From Mucilaginibacter gossypii (GTDB lineage: Bacteria > Bacteroidota > Bacteroidia > Sphingobacteriales > Sphingobacteriaceae): a DNA stretch of 64,000 nucleotides. The notes below the pieces were generated by a model. That model saw only the letters and a list, made by a program, of their open reading frames with translations. It searched no databases and was not told the origin of the DNA. A program made the position numbers and the translations under genes. The stretch is from positions 62,001 through 126,000 of the forward strand of contig NZ_FNCG01000013.1 in NCBI RefSeq assembly GCF_900100945.1. The letters are read 5' to 3'. Positions 17,301 through 26,401 of this stretch are shown piece after piece (the first letter of the stretch is position 1; each line of letters begins with the position of its first letter).

Positions 17301-17852
17301 AAGGTTTCCGCATATAACGTTGCCTTTGCCCGGCGCGCCTATTATGATATTTGAGGCATCACCTAAAATATAAATACCCGAACCCTGGTTAAAATCGGGA
17401 TTGGAGAAATTGGTGATTTTGGCAAAGTTGCGGATATACAGGCCGTAGATCTCAATGCTTTTTGCTACCGCCCCTCCCGAGTTTGGATCGCCGTTAATAA
17501 AAAGACCGCTGAAATTTACAGGCGTTGTTTCAGGCTCAATGATAACCCGTGCATCAGATACGCCAAAAGCTATGCCAGCTTGACTTGTGCCATCAATAAC
17601 AACGTTAGATGTAATGGCAGGCAACTGGCTTCTTAGCCTGATGGTTCTATCAGATACGAGTGTTCCCGGTAATTTAAACTGGATGATGTCCTGTGTTGCG
17701 GTACCGTTAGCTGCTGCATTTGTTAAGGCTTCGCGAAGTGTTCCGGGACCGGCATCTATATTGCTGGTTACTATAAATGTAGCACCGAGGGCCACATTGC
17801 AACACAAGATCGATATGAGTAGTACTAAGAGTGATAATTTTTTGATAAACAT
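14361..17852 (-). CDS. CHU_C surface protein 2, T9SS type B substrate
   Basis: An 1163-residue paralogue with the same plan: signal peptide, FIVTSNIDAGPGTLREAL opening, Asn-rich beta-helix region to about residue 420, the Cys-containing domain (DDCGTICQGK, ASGKWTYSG), six SprB-like repeats of about 65-95 residues (each beginning near a Cys and closing with a form of GxYxLxVxDxxGC), an Ig-like domain and CHU_C (TPNGDGINDYWKIEG, SGNLTLIR). It differs from gene 1 mainly by four more repeats. It lies 173 bp upstream of gene 1 and 117 bp downstream of gene 3, all on the minus strand. The repeat cysteines could form disulfides outside the cell. Confidence 0.88.
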   Translation of the reverse strand: MFIKKLSLLVLLISILCCNVALGATFIVTSNIDAGPGTLREALTNAAANGTATQDIIQFKLPGTLVSDRTIRLRSQLPAITSNVVIDGTSQAGIAFGVSDARVIIEPETTPVNFSGLFINGDPNSGGAVAKSIEIYGLYIRNFAKITNFSNPDFNQGSGIYILGDASNIIIGAPGKGNVICGNLNGIVNYSNYYNVNGLADASIQSNIIGLLDDGYTAASNFDGLNLFISKTVNIGGANANMGNIISANAVNIGIGNTSNFTVMPGTINIQNNKIGTDYTGKKDFKNIPIFQQNAFMKAYGISINATNTTANISANIISGQRFAGIAIEQATFNITGNKIGTDITGTADLGNGEGIRVGESSSGTIGGPNAANKNYIGYNQYGIESLNSRHTLITRNSIFCNKDYGISVMSNYYTVPFVQVLNFGSTAVSGVATPNSAIELFFSDDCGTICQGKTYITTVQSDASGKWTYSGSIAKAVIATATDGSNNTSPFSSLVIRDDDIVVKHYTCTPGSITIKQDRSGLLFHWDKKEQNGSLTAIKDGQNVSGLLPGTYQLTVQYPGGCQKVTQLFEIKDLRIKIQNVIVPVPECRQKLFPFNVNFTGGAGNLTFTWKDKNGNVVANTQAPYLPEGSFTVTIQDEAGCSATSTLTPPIKAKPGPDYDLSTMVVTPARCGIADGSIKNITTKVGIGTLTYKWLDAAGNTVGTSKDLVGVKGGLYTLVLMDQSECSPYATSPLFISETNSVIIYDGFITPAKCGENNGSITGVGYQNANQLQWYDPQGNPIPTNPANLDIFNLADGLYRLSAINSITHCSNDKYFPVGRLAPEVFTIKNLINVPTTCGLNNGSLHIDFEGTIKPSSYQWINEAGTTVSYGTDIPNAPPGSYTLHVTDKNGCASVLGTWVIQATPLLQFSANNAPIAKPDECDQLLGSITGIDVSGGVPPYKFIWTDATGNTVGNEKDLINVGKGTYSLIVTDATTCAIPLPYSGSVDNQEYSPDAPVLNDQRICLPGKVGLSVLNKTTGMYNLYADATSTTPLQTSNTGNFEVLITETSDYYISYSIGSCESPRTKTHIEVVLVDVKFSNTITPNGDGINDYWKIEGLEKFPGTLVQIFNRYGKRVFESKEYATPFSGQFNGWLLPSGVYYYIINLNTPCKLLSGNLTLIR

Positions 17853-17969
17853 TGATTTAGGTAATCAGCTGCAAAATACACTTTTTTGCTGTAAGTACAC
17901 TGTGAATATTATATTGATCAGATGGTTATTATACAATAAATAACATCAAAATGGTGAAATGCTGTATAG

Positions 17970-20900
17970 TTACCTGATGATTGACAAACTGCCTGAGAGC
18001 AAATTGCAGCTTTTACCGAGATTTAAAATATAATAGTACACTCCCGAAGGAAGTTTGGTGCCATTATAAGTTCCGTCAAATGGTACGCTATACCCTTTTG
18101 ATTCAAATACTTTTTGCCCGTACCTGGTAAATATCTGGACTATTGCCTGCGGATAATTTTGAGCATTGTTTATTTTCCAGTAGTCATTTTTGCCGTCGCC
18201 ATTAGGTGTGAACGCGTTTGGGATATCAATAGCAGATAAGCTGATGGTTATTTGCGCCTGGGTTCGTTCACTTTCGCACTGGCCGCTAACCTTGCTTATA
18301 TAATAAGTGCTATTGGGGTTTGCTTTGATTTTGAAGATGCCATTGGTTTGTTCATCCTGGTATTGAGTGCTTGTTTGCGAATCATAAAGACGATAGGTAT
18401 TCCCGGCAGATGGAGAACTGACGGATAGCAAAGCTTCGCCCGGAGCGCATAATTGCAAGGGGGCAATTATCGGCGCATCAATGCTGCTGTTTTCATTTAA
18501 AACAGTATAAATGCGACTTGCCATAACGCCGCAACCGCTGGCGTCCTGAACCTGTAAGGTATAAGCTCCTGCCCCGATGCCACTAAGATCTTGTGATGTT
18601 TTTATATGATCTCCGGCTTCATTAAGCCATAGATAGGTGTAAGGCTGTGTGCCTCCGGTAATTTGAATGTTTTTTATACTGGCGGTGTTTAACCCGCATT
18701 GGTCGTTTGTTTGGCTTTCGGAGTTGGGTACTATTTGCAAAGGAGCAATTTCGTTAACCGTAAAATCATGCGGGTACAGCGTTTCGCAACCGTTGGCATC
18801 AGTAAAGTAAACCTTATATGTGCCGGGTTTAAGGCCGTGCGGGTTTGCATCTGTGCCTACGGGCTGGTCGTTAGCATCCACCCATCGCATAGTTTTAACA
18901 GGGTTATCCGTTATTATGGTGATTGTGCCGTTGTTTTGACCTGCGCAGCTATTGATGATATTAGCATTATAGTTTGGATAAACAGTAGGAGGAGTGGCAT
19001 CAATAGTGTAAATCCCGCTTATTTTGCTGCATCCAAAATCATTGCTTACAGTAAGCCGGTAACTGCCGGCAGCGGCGCTTGGTAAATTGATAGTTGAGCC
19101 TGCCGTACTGTTATCGGCCAAATTAACCCACTGATAATGTGTTGCCCCCGGAGCTGTTATCCCTTTGATAAAGCCGTTATTTTGATTGCAGGTTGCCTGC
19201 CCTTTTGTAACGTTGTTTTCATCAAGCGTTATGACGTTAATTTCAGGTATCTCGATCTCTGAAGAATATACAGGGCCGCATTGGCTGTCGTCTGTAACTT
19301 TTAATGTGTACATACCTGCCGGCTGCCCGGTAAGGTCATTAGTGGTGGCAACTTCCTGGTGTTGTGAGTTTAGCCAGCTGTATTTTATATTGCCGGTACC
19401 TGTGACAATAATGTTTTTTATGGAACCTGTAGATTGGCCGCAGGAGGTTGATTGTTTATTGGGATGTAATTGATCAATTGTTGGGCCGGTTGTGTTTTTT
19501 AAAACGACAGGCCCATAAGTTTTTACACAGCCCCGCGGCCCGGTAATGCGCAGCGTATAGCTACCTTCGGCAAGGTTGTACAGATCTTGTTGATTGGATA
19601 TCACCTCGTTTTTACCATTAAACCATTCGGTTTTATCCGCAAATGAAGTGTACAAGTTGGTAATCGCCCCTCCGTTGCCGCAGGATGGCTGAATCACTTT
19701 TTTCTCGAAATCGAAAAATTTCGGTGTATGATCTTCAACAAGAAAATAGGGCGAATATTTAACGCAACCAAATTGCTCGGCCCGTAAGCGGTATTTCCCG
19801 GCCGGTACGTTTTCTAAATCTATTTTGGTGCCAACCACATCGCCGTTTTCATTTAACCATTCCAGTTTTTTAGCGTTGGTTACCACTAACGCGTTTTTGA
19901 TAGAGCCGCCCATATCACATTCCTGGTGGGTGATCACTACAGTATTTGAAAAAAGGATCCGCGTATCAGTAAATTCCGACGATATATTGTTCAACGTAGC
20001 CCCGGCCATAACGCCGTAACCTGGCAGTAAACTTCCGTTGTAGGTCCATTTACCGGCGGCATCGGCATAAGTTGTTGCTACATAGGTTTTAGGTTGGCAT
20101 TGATCACATTCTTTATCGGTATAAAATAATTCCACCCGGGCATTTGGTTTGGTGATGCCATTTACATTTGTTGCAGATAATTGATCAACAGAGACGCTAA
20201 TGGGCTTCTTTTCAAGTACGGTTTGTATGGTGTAGGCCGGATTGTTATTGCAGTAAAATGAGTTGTGCGACAGCTCAACATGGTTTAGATAATTAAAATC
20301 GGGGCCGGATACGGCGGTGTTTACCACCGCTTCTTCATAATCTATAGCGCGCTGATCCTGAACACAGTTGGTAAATACATTGCCTTTGCTGTTATCTGGC
20401 CCTCCCACTAAAATATTCCCTTCGGTATAGTAAAACGTTATGGCCTCGCCGCCAACCGGAATTTTATTTTTTTGATCGGTTGAAGTGCCAAAAAAATTAT
20501 GCTGGATATTAAGATTGAGGTTGGTTAATCCGGATACGAATAGTGTGTACCCGAAAACGTTATCTAAGACCTCACCAGTTGATTTTTTGGAGTAGTGTAA
20601 CAATGGCTCAACACCCATTACAAAGGCCTGGTCGTTTCTATCGATATCGATATAAGGATCATTGGTTCGTTGCTGTTGGGAATTGGCCGAAAAAATGTTG
20701 TTTTTGATCTTGAAATTAAAATCCTGTTCCAGGTCCTGATGTGCCGCGGCGGGCACTAAACTTACCAAATCGAAAATAGTATTGCCTTCATTTTTGTTGT
20801 CACCACCTATAATTACATTGAAAGTAAACGGCAAGCCTATTATGGATTGTTTATAGGCGCCTATCTTAATACCGTCTTCACCAATACCAATCAGGTTGTT

Positions 20901-21497
20901 TTTCATTTCAAATGTTTGGACCCGGCAGGTAGGCAGGTTTAATGAGTTGTCTTCGCCCATGCCTTCAACGGCCCAGCCAACATTGTATATATCATTACCT
21001 TTTCCGGGCGCGCCGATAATTACATGCCCTATTTTCCCTTGCAGTGATACAAAGATACCCCCATATCCTCCCTGCGGACCGTCGGCAACGAAAAAGTTTT
21101 TAGCAACAATGCCATAAAGCTCAAATGTGTTCACGGTACCAACAATAAAGCAAAACCGAATCCTCGCCTGTTCATTAAAACCGTTAATAACAACTTTTGC
21201 GCCGTTTATGGATAAAGGGGGGCCAGGCTGCGTCGAGCCGTCGATCACAATATCTGAAGTAATCTCGGGCAGATCTGTTTTAATAGAAATGGTTCTGTCG
21301 GCAACGGTCAGGTTGGGTAAATTAAAATAAATGTAATCTTTTTCCGCACTGCCATTAGCCGCGGCTAAGGTTAATGCTTCGCGCAAGGTACCCGGCCCCG
21401 AATCGGCATTGCTGGTTACCGTAAAAACAGCTGAAAAGCTTTTAAAGCTGATGAAAAGAAAAATAGTGATAAAGAGTAAAACTCGCCTGCCCGTCAT
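17970..21497 (-). CDS. CHU_C surface protein 3, T9SS type B substrate
   Basis: The start at 21497 (1175 aa) begins directly with the signal peptide (GRRVLLFITIFLFISFKSFSA); an ATG at 21518 adds seven residues. The architecture equals its neighbours: FTVTSNADSGPGTLREAL, a beta-helix region, the CDQCQP-containing domain ending AAGKWTYNG, six SprB-like repeats, an Ig-like domain (LCAPGEALLSV, RLYDSQTST) and CHU_C (TPNGDGKNDYWKI, SGSLSIIR). It is first in the tandem set and divergent from gcvP. Conservation is visibly highest in the N-terminal motif and in the last 200 residues, and lowest in the beta-helix. Confidence 0.88.
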   Translation of the reverse strand: MTGRRVLLFITIFLFISFKSFSAVFTVTSNADSGPGTLREALTLAAANGSAEKDYIYFNLPNLTVADRTISIKTDLPEITSDIVIDGSTQPGPPLSINGAKVVINGFNEQARIRFCFIVGTVNTFELYGIVAKNFFVADGPQGGYGGIFVSLQGKIGHVIIGAPGKGNDIYNVGWAVEGMGEDNSLNLPTCRVQTFEMKNNLIGIGEDGIKIGAYKQSIIGLPFTFNVIIGGDNKNEGNTIFDLVSLVPAAAHQDLEQDFNFKIKNNIFSANSQQQRTNDPYIDIDRNDQAFVMGVEPLLHYSKKSTGEVLDNVFGYTLFVSGLTNLNLNIQHNFFGTSTDQKNKIPVGGEAITFYYTEGNILVGGPDNSKGNVFTNCVQDQRAIDYEEAVVNTAVSGPDFNYLNHVELSHNSFYCNNNPAYTIQTVLEKKPISVSVDQLSATNVNGITKPNARVELFYTDKECDQCQPKTYVATTYADAAGKWTYNGSLLPGYGVMAGATLNNISSEFTDTRILFSNTVVITHQECDMGGSIKNALVVTNAKKLEWLNENGDVVGTKIDLENVPAGKYRLRAEQFGCVKYSPYFLVEDHTPKFFDFEKKVIQPSCGNGGAITNLYTSFADKTEWFNGKNEVISNQQDLYNLAEGSYTLRITGPRGCVKTYGPVVLKNTTGPTIDQLHPNKQSTSCGQSTGSIKNIIVTGTGNIKYSWLNSQHQEVATTNDLTGQPAGMYTLKVTDDSQCGPVYSSEIEIPEINVITLDENNVTKGQATCNQNNGFIKGITAPGATHYQWVNLADNSTAGSTINLPSAAAGSYRLTVSNDFGCSKISGIYTIDATPPTVYPNYNANIINSCAGQNNGTITIITDNPVKTMRWVDANDQPVGTDANPHGLKPGTYKVYFTDANGCETLYPHDFTVNEIAPLQIVPNSESQTNDQCGLNTASIKNIQITGGTQPYTYLWLNEAGDHIKTSQDLSGIGAGAYTLQVQDASGCGVMASRIYTVLNENSSIDAPIIAPLQLCAPGEALLSVSSPSAGNTYRLYDSQTSTQYQDEQTNGIFKIKANPNSTYYISKVSGQCESERTQAQITISLSAIDIPNAFTPNGDGKNDYWKINNAQNYPQAIVQIFTRYGQKVFESKGYSVPFDGTYNGTKLPSGVYYYILNLGKSCNLLSGSLSIIR

Positions 21498-21565
21498 GTT
21501 TAGGTATTCAAGAGCCAAATTACATTTTTTTCCTGTAAATGCATTGTCAATATCATATTAGCTAA

Positions 21566-21596
21566 TTGTTACTCATGTTGCAAAATCGTACCTTTG
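21566..21596 (+). promoter_or_regulatory. gcvP promoter
   Basis: A TTG (-33 element) at 21566-21568 is separated by 20 bp from TACCTTTG (-7 element) at 21589-21596, a very good match to the Bacteroidota sigma-ABfr consensus. The ATG follows 28 bp later. Confidence 0.65.
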
Positions 21597-21624
21597 CGGT
21601 AAATTTAAGAGGGACGATTAATTC

Positions 21625-24516
21625 ATGAAGTTGAATACAACCTATCAGGAGCAGTTTCAGTCGAGGCACATTGCTCCAAGCGCGGCCGACACGGCCAAAA
21701 TGTTAAAAACCATCGGTGTAAGTACGCTTGATGAATTAATAGAGCAAACCATACCGCAAAAGATCAGGCTTGCCAAACCGCTTAACCTGCCCGCGGCAAA
21801 AAGCGAGTTCGATTACCTGAACACCTTAAAGCAAACGGCTTCAAAAAACAAAGTTTTCAAGTCATTCATCGGCAAAGGTTACTATGATGTAATTGTACCG
21901 GGCGTTATTCAGCGCAATATTCTTGAAAACCCCGGATGGTACACGCAGTACACCCCATACCAGGCCGAAATTGCACAAGGCCGCCTGCAGGCTTTGCTAA
22001 ATTTCCAAACCATGGTTATTGACCTTACCGGTATGGAAATTGCCAATGCTTCTTTGCTTGATGAAGGTACTGCCGCTGCCGAGGCTATGTTTATGCAATA
22101 TACCTTGCGTAAAAATAACAACGCCAACGTTTTCTTCGTTTCTGAAGAAGTGTTCCCGCAAACTATTGATATCTTAAAAACCCGTTCAGAGCCTTATGGC
22201 ATTGAGCTGAGAATAGGCGACCACCGTACCGTTGAGTTAACCGACGATATGTTTGGCGCTATTGTACAATATCCTGCCGGCAATGGCGCGGTTTATAACT
22301 ACGCCGATTTTGCTGCAAAAGGTCATGAAAAAGGTATTAAGCTTACCGTTGTTGCCGATATCATGAGCCTTGCGCTATTAACCCCTCCGGGCGAATGGGG
22401 TGCCGATATCGTTGTTGGTTCGTCGCAACGTTTTGGTGTACCGATGGGCTTTGGCGGCCCTCATGCCGCTTTCTTCGCTACTAAAGAAGAGTATAAACGT
22501 TCTATCCCGGGCCGCATCATCGGTGTTACTATCGACAGCGCCAATAATTATGCCCTGCGCATGGCCCTGCAAACCCGCGAGCAGCACATTCGCCGCGATA
22601 AAGCTACCTCAAATATCTGCACCGCACAGGCACTGTTAGCTATTATGGCTGGTATGTACGCCGTATATCATGGTCCGGATGGGATTAAAGCGATTGCCGA
22701 AAGGATCCACGGTTTAGCCGTATTAACAGCTAAAACTTTAGGACAGCTTGGTTATGAGCAGCTTAACGAAGCGTACTTTGATACTGTCAAGTTTGATGTA
22801 GCACATCTTGCAGGCCCTATTCATTCTGAAGCGTTGAATAACGAAATGAACCTAAACTATGAAGGTTCAATAGTTACTATCTCTATCGATGAAACAACTT
22901 CGGTTGAGGATATCAAAACCATAGTAAGGTTCTTTGCCAAAGTTAAAGGTAAAACATTTAACGATGTTGATTTCGATGGCGTTAATGCAAGCCTTGAAAC
23001 GGTTATTCCTACAGAACTTCAGCGTACCTCTGCATATTTAACGCACAGCCTGTTCAATACCCACCGGTCTGAACATGAAATGCTGCGTTATATCAAATCA
23101 CTGGAAGCGAAAGATCTTTCGCTTTGCCACTCTATGATAGCTTTAGGCTCTTGTACCATGAAACTGAACGCTACCACCGAAATGGTACCTGTTACCTGGG
23201 CCGAGTTCAGTAAAATCCATCCATTTGCCCCAACCGACCAGGTTGGCGGTTATATGCAGCTGTTTGATGAGATCAACAATTGGCTAAGCGAAATCACCGG
23301 TTTTGCAGCCATGAGCCTGCAACCAAATGCCGGTGCGCAAGGCGAATATGCCGGTTTAATGGTAATCCGCGCTTATCACAATGACAGGGGCGATAGCCAC
23401 CGTAATATTGCTCTGATCCCTTCATCGGCACACGGTACCAACCCTGCATCTGCAGCTATGGCCGGCATGAAGATAGTGGTGGTTAAGTGCGATGATAACG
23501 GAAACATTGATGTTGCCGACATGCGCGCCAAAGCTGAGCAATACAAAAACGAGCTTTCATGCCTGATGGTTACTTACCCATCAACTCACGGCGTATTTGA
23601 AGAAAGCATCATTGAAATTTGCGAAATTATTCATGAAAACGGCGGCCAGGTTTATATGGACGGTGCTAACATGAACGCGCAGGTAGGTTTAACCAGTCCG
23701 GCCAATATCGGTGCCGACGTTTGTCACCTTAACCTGCATAAAACATTCTGTATCCCTCACGGTGGCGGTGGCCCAGGCATGGGCCCAATTGGTGTTGCTA
23801 AACATTTGGTTCCTTACTTGCCTGGTCATGCTGTAGTTGATATCGACAGGGGGAAATCAATCCATGCAGTATCTGCAGCGCCATGGGGCTCTGCATCTAT
23901 ACTCATCATATCACATGCTTACATTGCCATGATGGGTGCCGAAGGCTTGACTAACGCTACCCGTTATGCTATCCTGAATGCCAACTACATTAAAGCCAGG
24001 TTACAGGAGCATTACCCTGTACTATATGCTGGTGCTAATGGCCGTTGTGCGCATGAAATGATCCTGGATTGCCGCTCATTTAAATCGGCAGGTATTGAGG
24101 TTACGGATATTGCCAAACGTTTAATGGATTATGGTTTCCATGCGCCAACTGTTTCGTTCCCGGTTGCGGGTACGGTAATGGTTGAGCCAACCGAATCAGA
24201 GCCTAAGCATGAGCTCGACCGTTTTTGCGATGCCATGATCTCCATCCGCCATGAAATTGCCGATGTGGTTGATGGTTTATCTGATAAAACAAACAATCCG
24301 TTAAAAAATGCACCTCATACCGTAGCTGTAATTACCGGCAACGAGTGGGAGCATCCTTATACCCGTCAAAAAGCAGCATTCCCGCTGCCTTACGTGGCTG
24401 CCAACAAATTCTGGCCTTCGGTGGGCAGGGTTAATGACACTTATGGCGACAGAACGCTGATCTGCTCATGCCCTCCGCTGGAAGAGTATGAGTTTGAAGA
24501 AAGCGTGATTGAATAG
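21625..24516 (+). CDS. gcvP: glycine dehydrogenase (decarboxylating), P-protein
   Basis: A 963-residue PLP enzyme that decarboxylates glycine and passes the aminomethyl group to the H-protein of the glycine cleavage system. It is the fused long form, with N- and C-terminal halves of related fold. The PLP lysine is K706 in HLNLHKTFCIPHGGGGPG, and GSCTMKLN and SAHGTNPASAAMAGM are also present. The length is normal for the homodimeric type. The other cleavage-system genes are not in the window. A strong terminator follows. Confidence 0.97.
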   Translation: MKLNTTYQEQFQSRHIAPSAADTAKMLKTIGVSTLDELIEQTIPQKIRLAKPLNLPAAKSEFDYLNTLKQTASKNKVFKSFIGKGYYDVIVPGVIQRNILENPGWYTQYTPYQAEIAQGRLQALLNFQTMVIDLTGMEIANASLLDEGTAAAEAMFMQYTLRKNNNANVFFVSEEVFPQTIDILKTRSEPYGIELRIGDHRTVELTDDMFGAIVQYPAGNGAVYNYADFAAKGHEKGIKLTVVADIMSLALLTPPGEWGADIVVGSSQRFGVPMGFGGPHAAFFATKEEYKRSIPGRIIGVTIDSANNYALRMALQTREQHIRRDKATSNICTAQALLAIMAGMYAVYHGPDGIKAIAERIHGLAVLTAKTLGQLGYEQLNEAYFDTVKFDVAHLAGPIHSEALNNEMNLNYEGSIVTISIDETTSVEDIKTIVRFFAKVKGKTFNDVDFDGVNASLETVIPTELQRTSAYLTHSLFNTHRSEHEMLRYIKSLEAKDLSLCHSMIALGSCTMKLNATTEMVPVTWAEFSKIHPFAPTDQVGGYMQLFDEINNWLSEITGFAAMSLQPNAGAQGEYAGLMVIRAYHNDRGDSHRNIALIPSSAHGTNPASAAMAGMKIVVVKCDDNGNIDVADMRAKAEQYKNELSCLMVTYPSTHGVFEESIIEICEIIHENGGQVYMDGANMNAQVGLTSPANIGADVCHLNLHKTFCIPHGGGGPGMGPIGVAKHLVPYLPGHAVVDIDRGKSIHAVSAAPWGSASILIISHAYIAMMGAEGLTNATRYAILNANYIKARLQEHYPVLYAGANGRCAHEMILDCRSFKSAGIEVTDIAKRLMDYGFHAPTVSFPVAGTVMVEPTESEPKHELDRFCDAMISIRHEIADVVDGLSDKTNNPLKNAPHTVAVITGNEWEHPYTRQKAAFPLPYVAANKFWPSVGRVNDTYGDRTLICSCPPLEEYEFEESVIE

Positions 24517-24526
24517 ATTTTAAATC

Positions 24527-24560
24527 AACCCTCCCCTAAACAAGGAGGGTTTTTATTTTT
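24527..24560 (+). terminator. gcvP terminator
   Basis: A perfect 8-bp stem AACCCTCC / GGAGGGTT with a 9-nt loop, followed by TTTTTATTTTT, begins 11 bp after the gcvP stop. Confidence 0.88.
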
Positions 24561-24576
24561 CGCAGAAATATATATT

Positions 24577-24951
24577 ATGAGTTCAGCTAATCCCGAAGGT
24601 AATTCAAAAGTCTCCCCCTTTAGGGGAGATTTAGAGGGCCTTATCGCCCAAACACCACAGCCCCCTTATTATGCGGTAATATTCACATCGGTACGTACCG
24701 GTGTAGAGGAAGGCTATGGCGATATGGCTAATGAAATGGTTGAACTGGCGCGGCAGCAGGAAGGTTTTCTGGGCGTTGAATCGGCGCGTAACAATGTTGG
24801 AATTACGGTGTCTTATTGGCAGTCGGTTGAAGCTATTAAGAATTGGAAAGCTAATGCCCGGCACCTGTTTGCCCAGCAGCAGGGGCGCGATAAATGGTAC
24901 CTGAATTATAAAGTACGCATTTGCCGGGTGGAGCATGACTACGCCTTTTAA
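24577..24951 (+). CDS. antibiotic-biosynthesis-monooxygenase-fold (ABM) protein
   Basis: A 124-residue protein whose domain begins at about residue 31 (YYAVIFTSV) and has the ABM dimeric alpha-beta barrel pattern: MVELARQQEGFLGVESAR, ITVSYWQSVEAIKNWK and a terminal WYLNYKVRICRVEH. Such proteins are small cofactor-free oxygenases or haem or quinone binders; the substrate is unknown. Residues 11-21 (KVSPFRGDLEG) are encoded by a 32-bp intergenic-type palindrome that recurs, inverted, at 28101-28132. The only ATG that preserves the domain lies before it (the next in-frame ATG at 24724 would cut the domain), so the repeat is translated. Confidence 0.8.
   Translation: MSSANPEGNSKVSPFRGDLEGLIAQTPQPPYYAVIFTSVRTGVEEGYGDMANEMVELARQQEGFLGVESARNNVGITVSYWQSVEAIKNWKANARHLFAQQQGRDKWYLNYKVRICRVEHDYAF
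24607..24638 (+). repeat. 32-bp palindromic repeat inside a coding region
   Basis: It runs from AAAGTCTCCCC to TTTAGAGGG with an inner CTCCCC / GGGGAG hairpin. It equals the reverse complement of 28101-28132 with one mismatch. It is in frame in the ABM gene. Confidence 0.85.
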
Positions 24952-25128
24952 ATTCAATGGCTAATTTCTGTCCTGTATTTTTTTGAACTTTATTTAAGTG
25001 GCCAGATCAAATGAAATATTCACGCTGCGGAGCCGTTTAAATGTATTGTTTTTTATAATTTACAACTATAAGGAATATAACTTTTTGAATCGTGGTCTCG
25101 TATAAAACAACGCGCTTAAATTTTAGAT

Positions 25129-25548
25129 ATGAATATTAACAATAAAGCCATAAGTGTATTACTGGTTGATGATGATGAGATAAATAACTTTATCTCCATA
25201 AAACTGATAAAGAAAGCTTTACTTAATACAGAAATTATGGCCTGTCTGAACGGAAAATATGCGATTGAGCAACTTTCTGATATCCAGAGAAAAGACCCTA
25301 ATAAACTGCCCGATTATATTTTGCTTGATATTAATATGCCCATTATGAATGGCTGGGAATTTTTGGATGAGTATAAGCGCCTCAACCTCGATCCCCTGGG
25401 CAAAAGCAAGATCTATATTATTTCATCATCCGTTTTTAGCAACGATATTAACAAAGCGCGTTCATATCCGTTGGTTAAAGATTTTATCTCCAAGCCGCTC
25501 AACGTTGAAAAGATAAAAGAACTTTTTGAGGTAGCTGCCGAAAATTAA
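25129..25548 (+). CDS. single-domain response regulator (CheY-like)
   Basis: A 139-residue receiver with no output domain: acidic cluster D14-D16, phospho-acceptor D67 in YILLDINMPIMNGWEF, Ser99/Ser100 at the switch position and K122 in DFISKPLN. By family it is phosphorylated by a histidine kinase and acts by protein-protein contact or as a phosphorelay step. No kinase is next to it. Its stop codon overlaps that of the convergent MBL hydrolase gene (25545-25548). Confidence 0.92.
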   Translation: MNINNKAISVLLVDDDEINNFISIKLIKKALLNTEIMACLNGKYAIEQLSDIQRKDPNKLPDYILLDINMPIMNGWEFLDEYKRLNLDPLGKSKIYIISSSVFSNDINKARSYPLVKDFISKPLNVEKIKELFEVAAEN

Positions 25549-26318
25549 ACCGGTTTAACCTTAAAATGGTCTCCTTCTGTTTCAACGGTTCCGATAGTGA
25601 ACGATTTAGCATGGTAAAACAGGCATTTCCATCCTTCGGCGGCAGCCTTTTTACCATATTCTTCGCGCAGCATCATAGCCTTGCGGCCGTCCATATCGTA
25701 TTTGGCTATGAATTTCCTCAACAGTTGCTCTGGTTCGGGAAGCTCATCACCGCCAAAAAATACTTTTTCGCCTTCTATATCAAACCAAAATACCTGATGC
25801 GCCGGGCAATGACCACCCGAATGTTCATACCTGATGCCCGGTTTAAACTCACCGCTGCCTTCAACTAAAGTTATCTTAGCTCCTTCGGCCTGTAACGCTT
25901 CAAATATTTCAACATGGTACGATGAGCCTTTGCCGCTGATCCCAAACTCCCATTCCTGTTTATTGATCACGTGCTCGGCCTGCGGAAAGCTGGGTACTAA
26001 TTTACCATTCCGTTCAACTACCAAACCGCCTGAGTGGTCATAATGCAGGTGAGACATCATCACCAGGGTTACATCATCCGGATCGAAACCCGCATTACGG
26101 ATGTTTTGGTGCAGCATGAGCTCGTCGCGGGTATCTTTAAAGCCAAGGCCGGTATCCAATACAATCAGATCGGTTTTTGTTTTGATGAGGAAGGGGTTAA
26201 CGTGAATGAACAACGAAGCCGGGCGGTCTTTGGGGTTATCAGTTTCCGGGTTAAACGGGATAAATTTCTTGGTTGCATCAACCGAATATGAGCCCTCACC
26301 TAAAGCAAAAAATTCCAT
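25545..26318 (-). CDS. metallo-beta-lactamase-fold hydrolase
   Basis: A 257-residue protein with the metal motif H90-L-H92-Y-D94-H95, a further His in EHSGGHCPAHQ, and Asp in FFGGDELP. These fit a two-metal MBL hydrolase of the lactonase/glyoxalase II-like group. There is no signal peptide, so it is cytoplasmic and not a secreted beta-lactamase. Possible substrates are lactones or thioesters; none is shown by the sequence. It is divergent from recJ, with 83 bp between the starts. Confidence 0.85.
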   Translation of the reverse strand: MEFFALGEGSYSVDATKKFIPFNPETDNPKDRPASLFIHVNPFLIKTKTDLIVLDTGLGFKDTRDELMLHQNIRNAGFDPDDVTLVMMSHLHYDHSGGLVVERNGKLVPSFPQAEHVINKQEWEFGISGKGSSYHVEIFEALQAEGAKITLVEGSGEFKPGIRYEHSGGHCPAHQVFWFDIEGEKVFFGGDELPEPEQLLRKFIAKYDMDGRKAMMLREEYGKKAAAEGWKCLFYHAKSFTIGTVETEGDHFKVKPV

Positions 26319-26345
26319 AGTAAACGTAGTATCAGATTTTGAATG

Positions 26346-26353
26346 TACCTTTG
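26346..26353 (+). promoter_or_regulatory. candidate -7 box of recJ
   Basis: TACCTTTG lies 48 bp before the recJ ATG. On the opposite strand TATCTTTG (26402 to 26395) could serve the divergent MBL gene. Neither has an obvious -33 TTG. Confidence 0.4.
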
Positions 26354-26401
26354 GCTCTTTAACAGAGCATAAGTATATTTACTGTTTCAAGCTGCAAAGA
26401 T

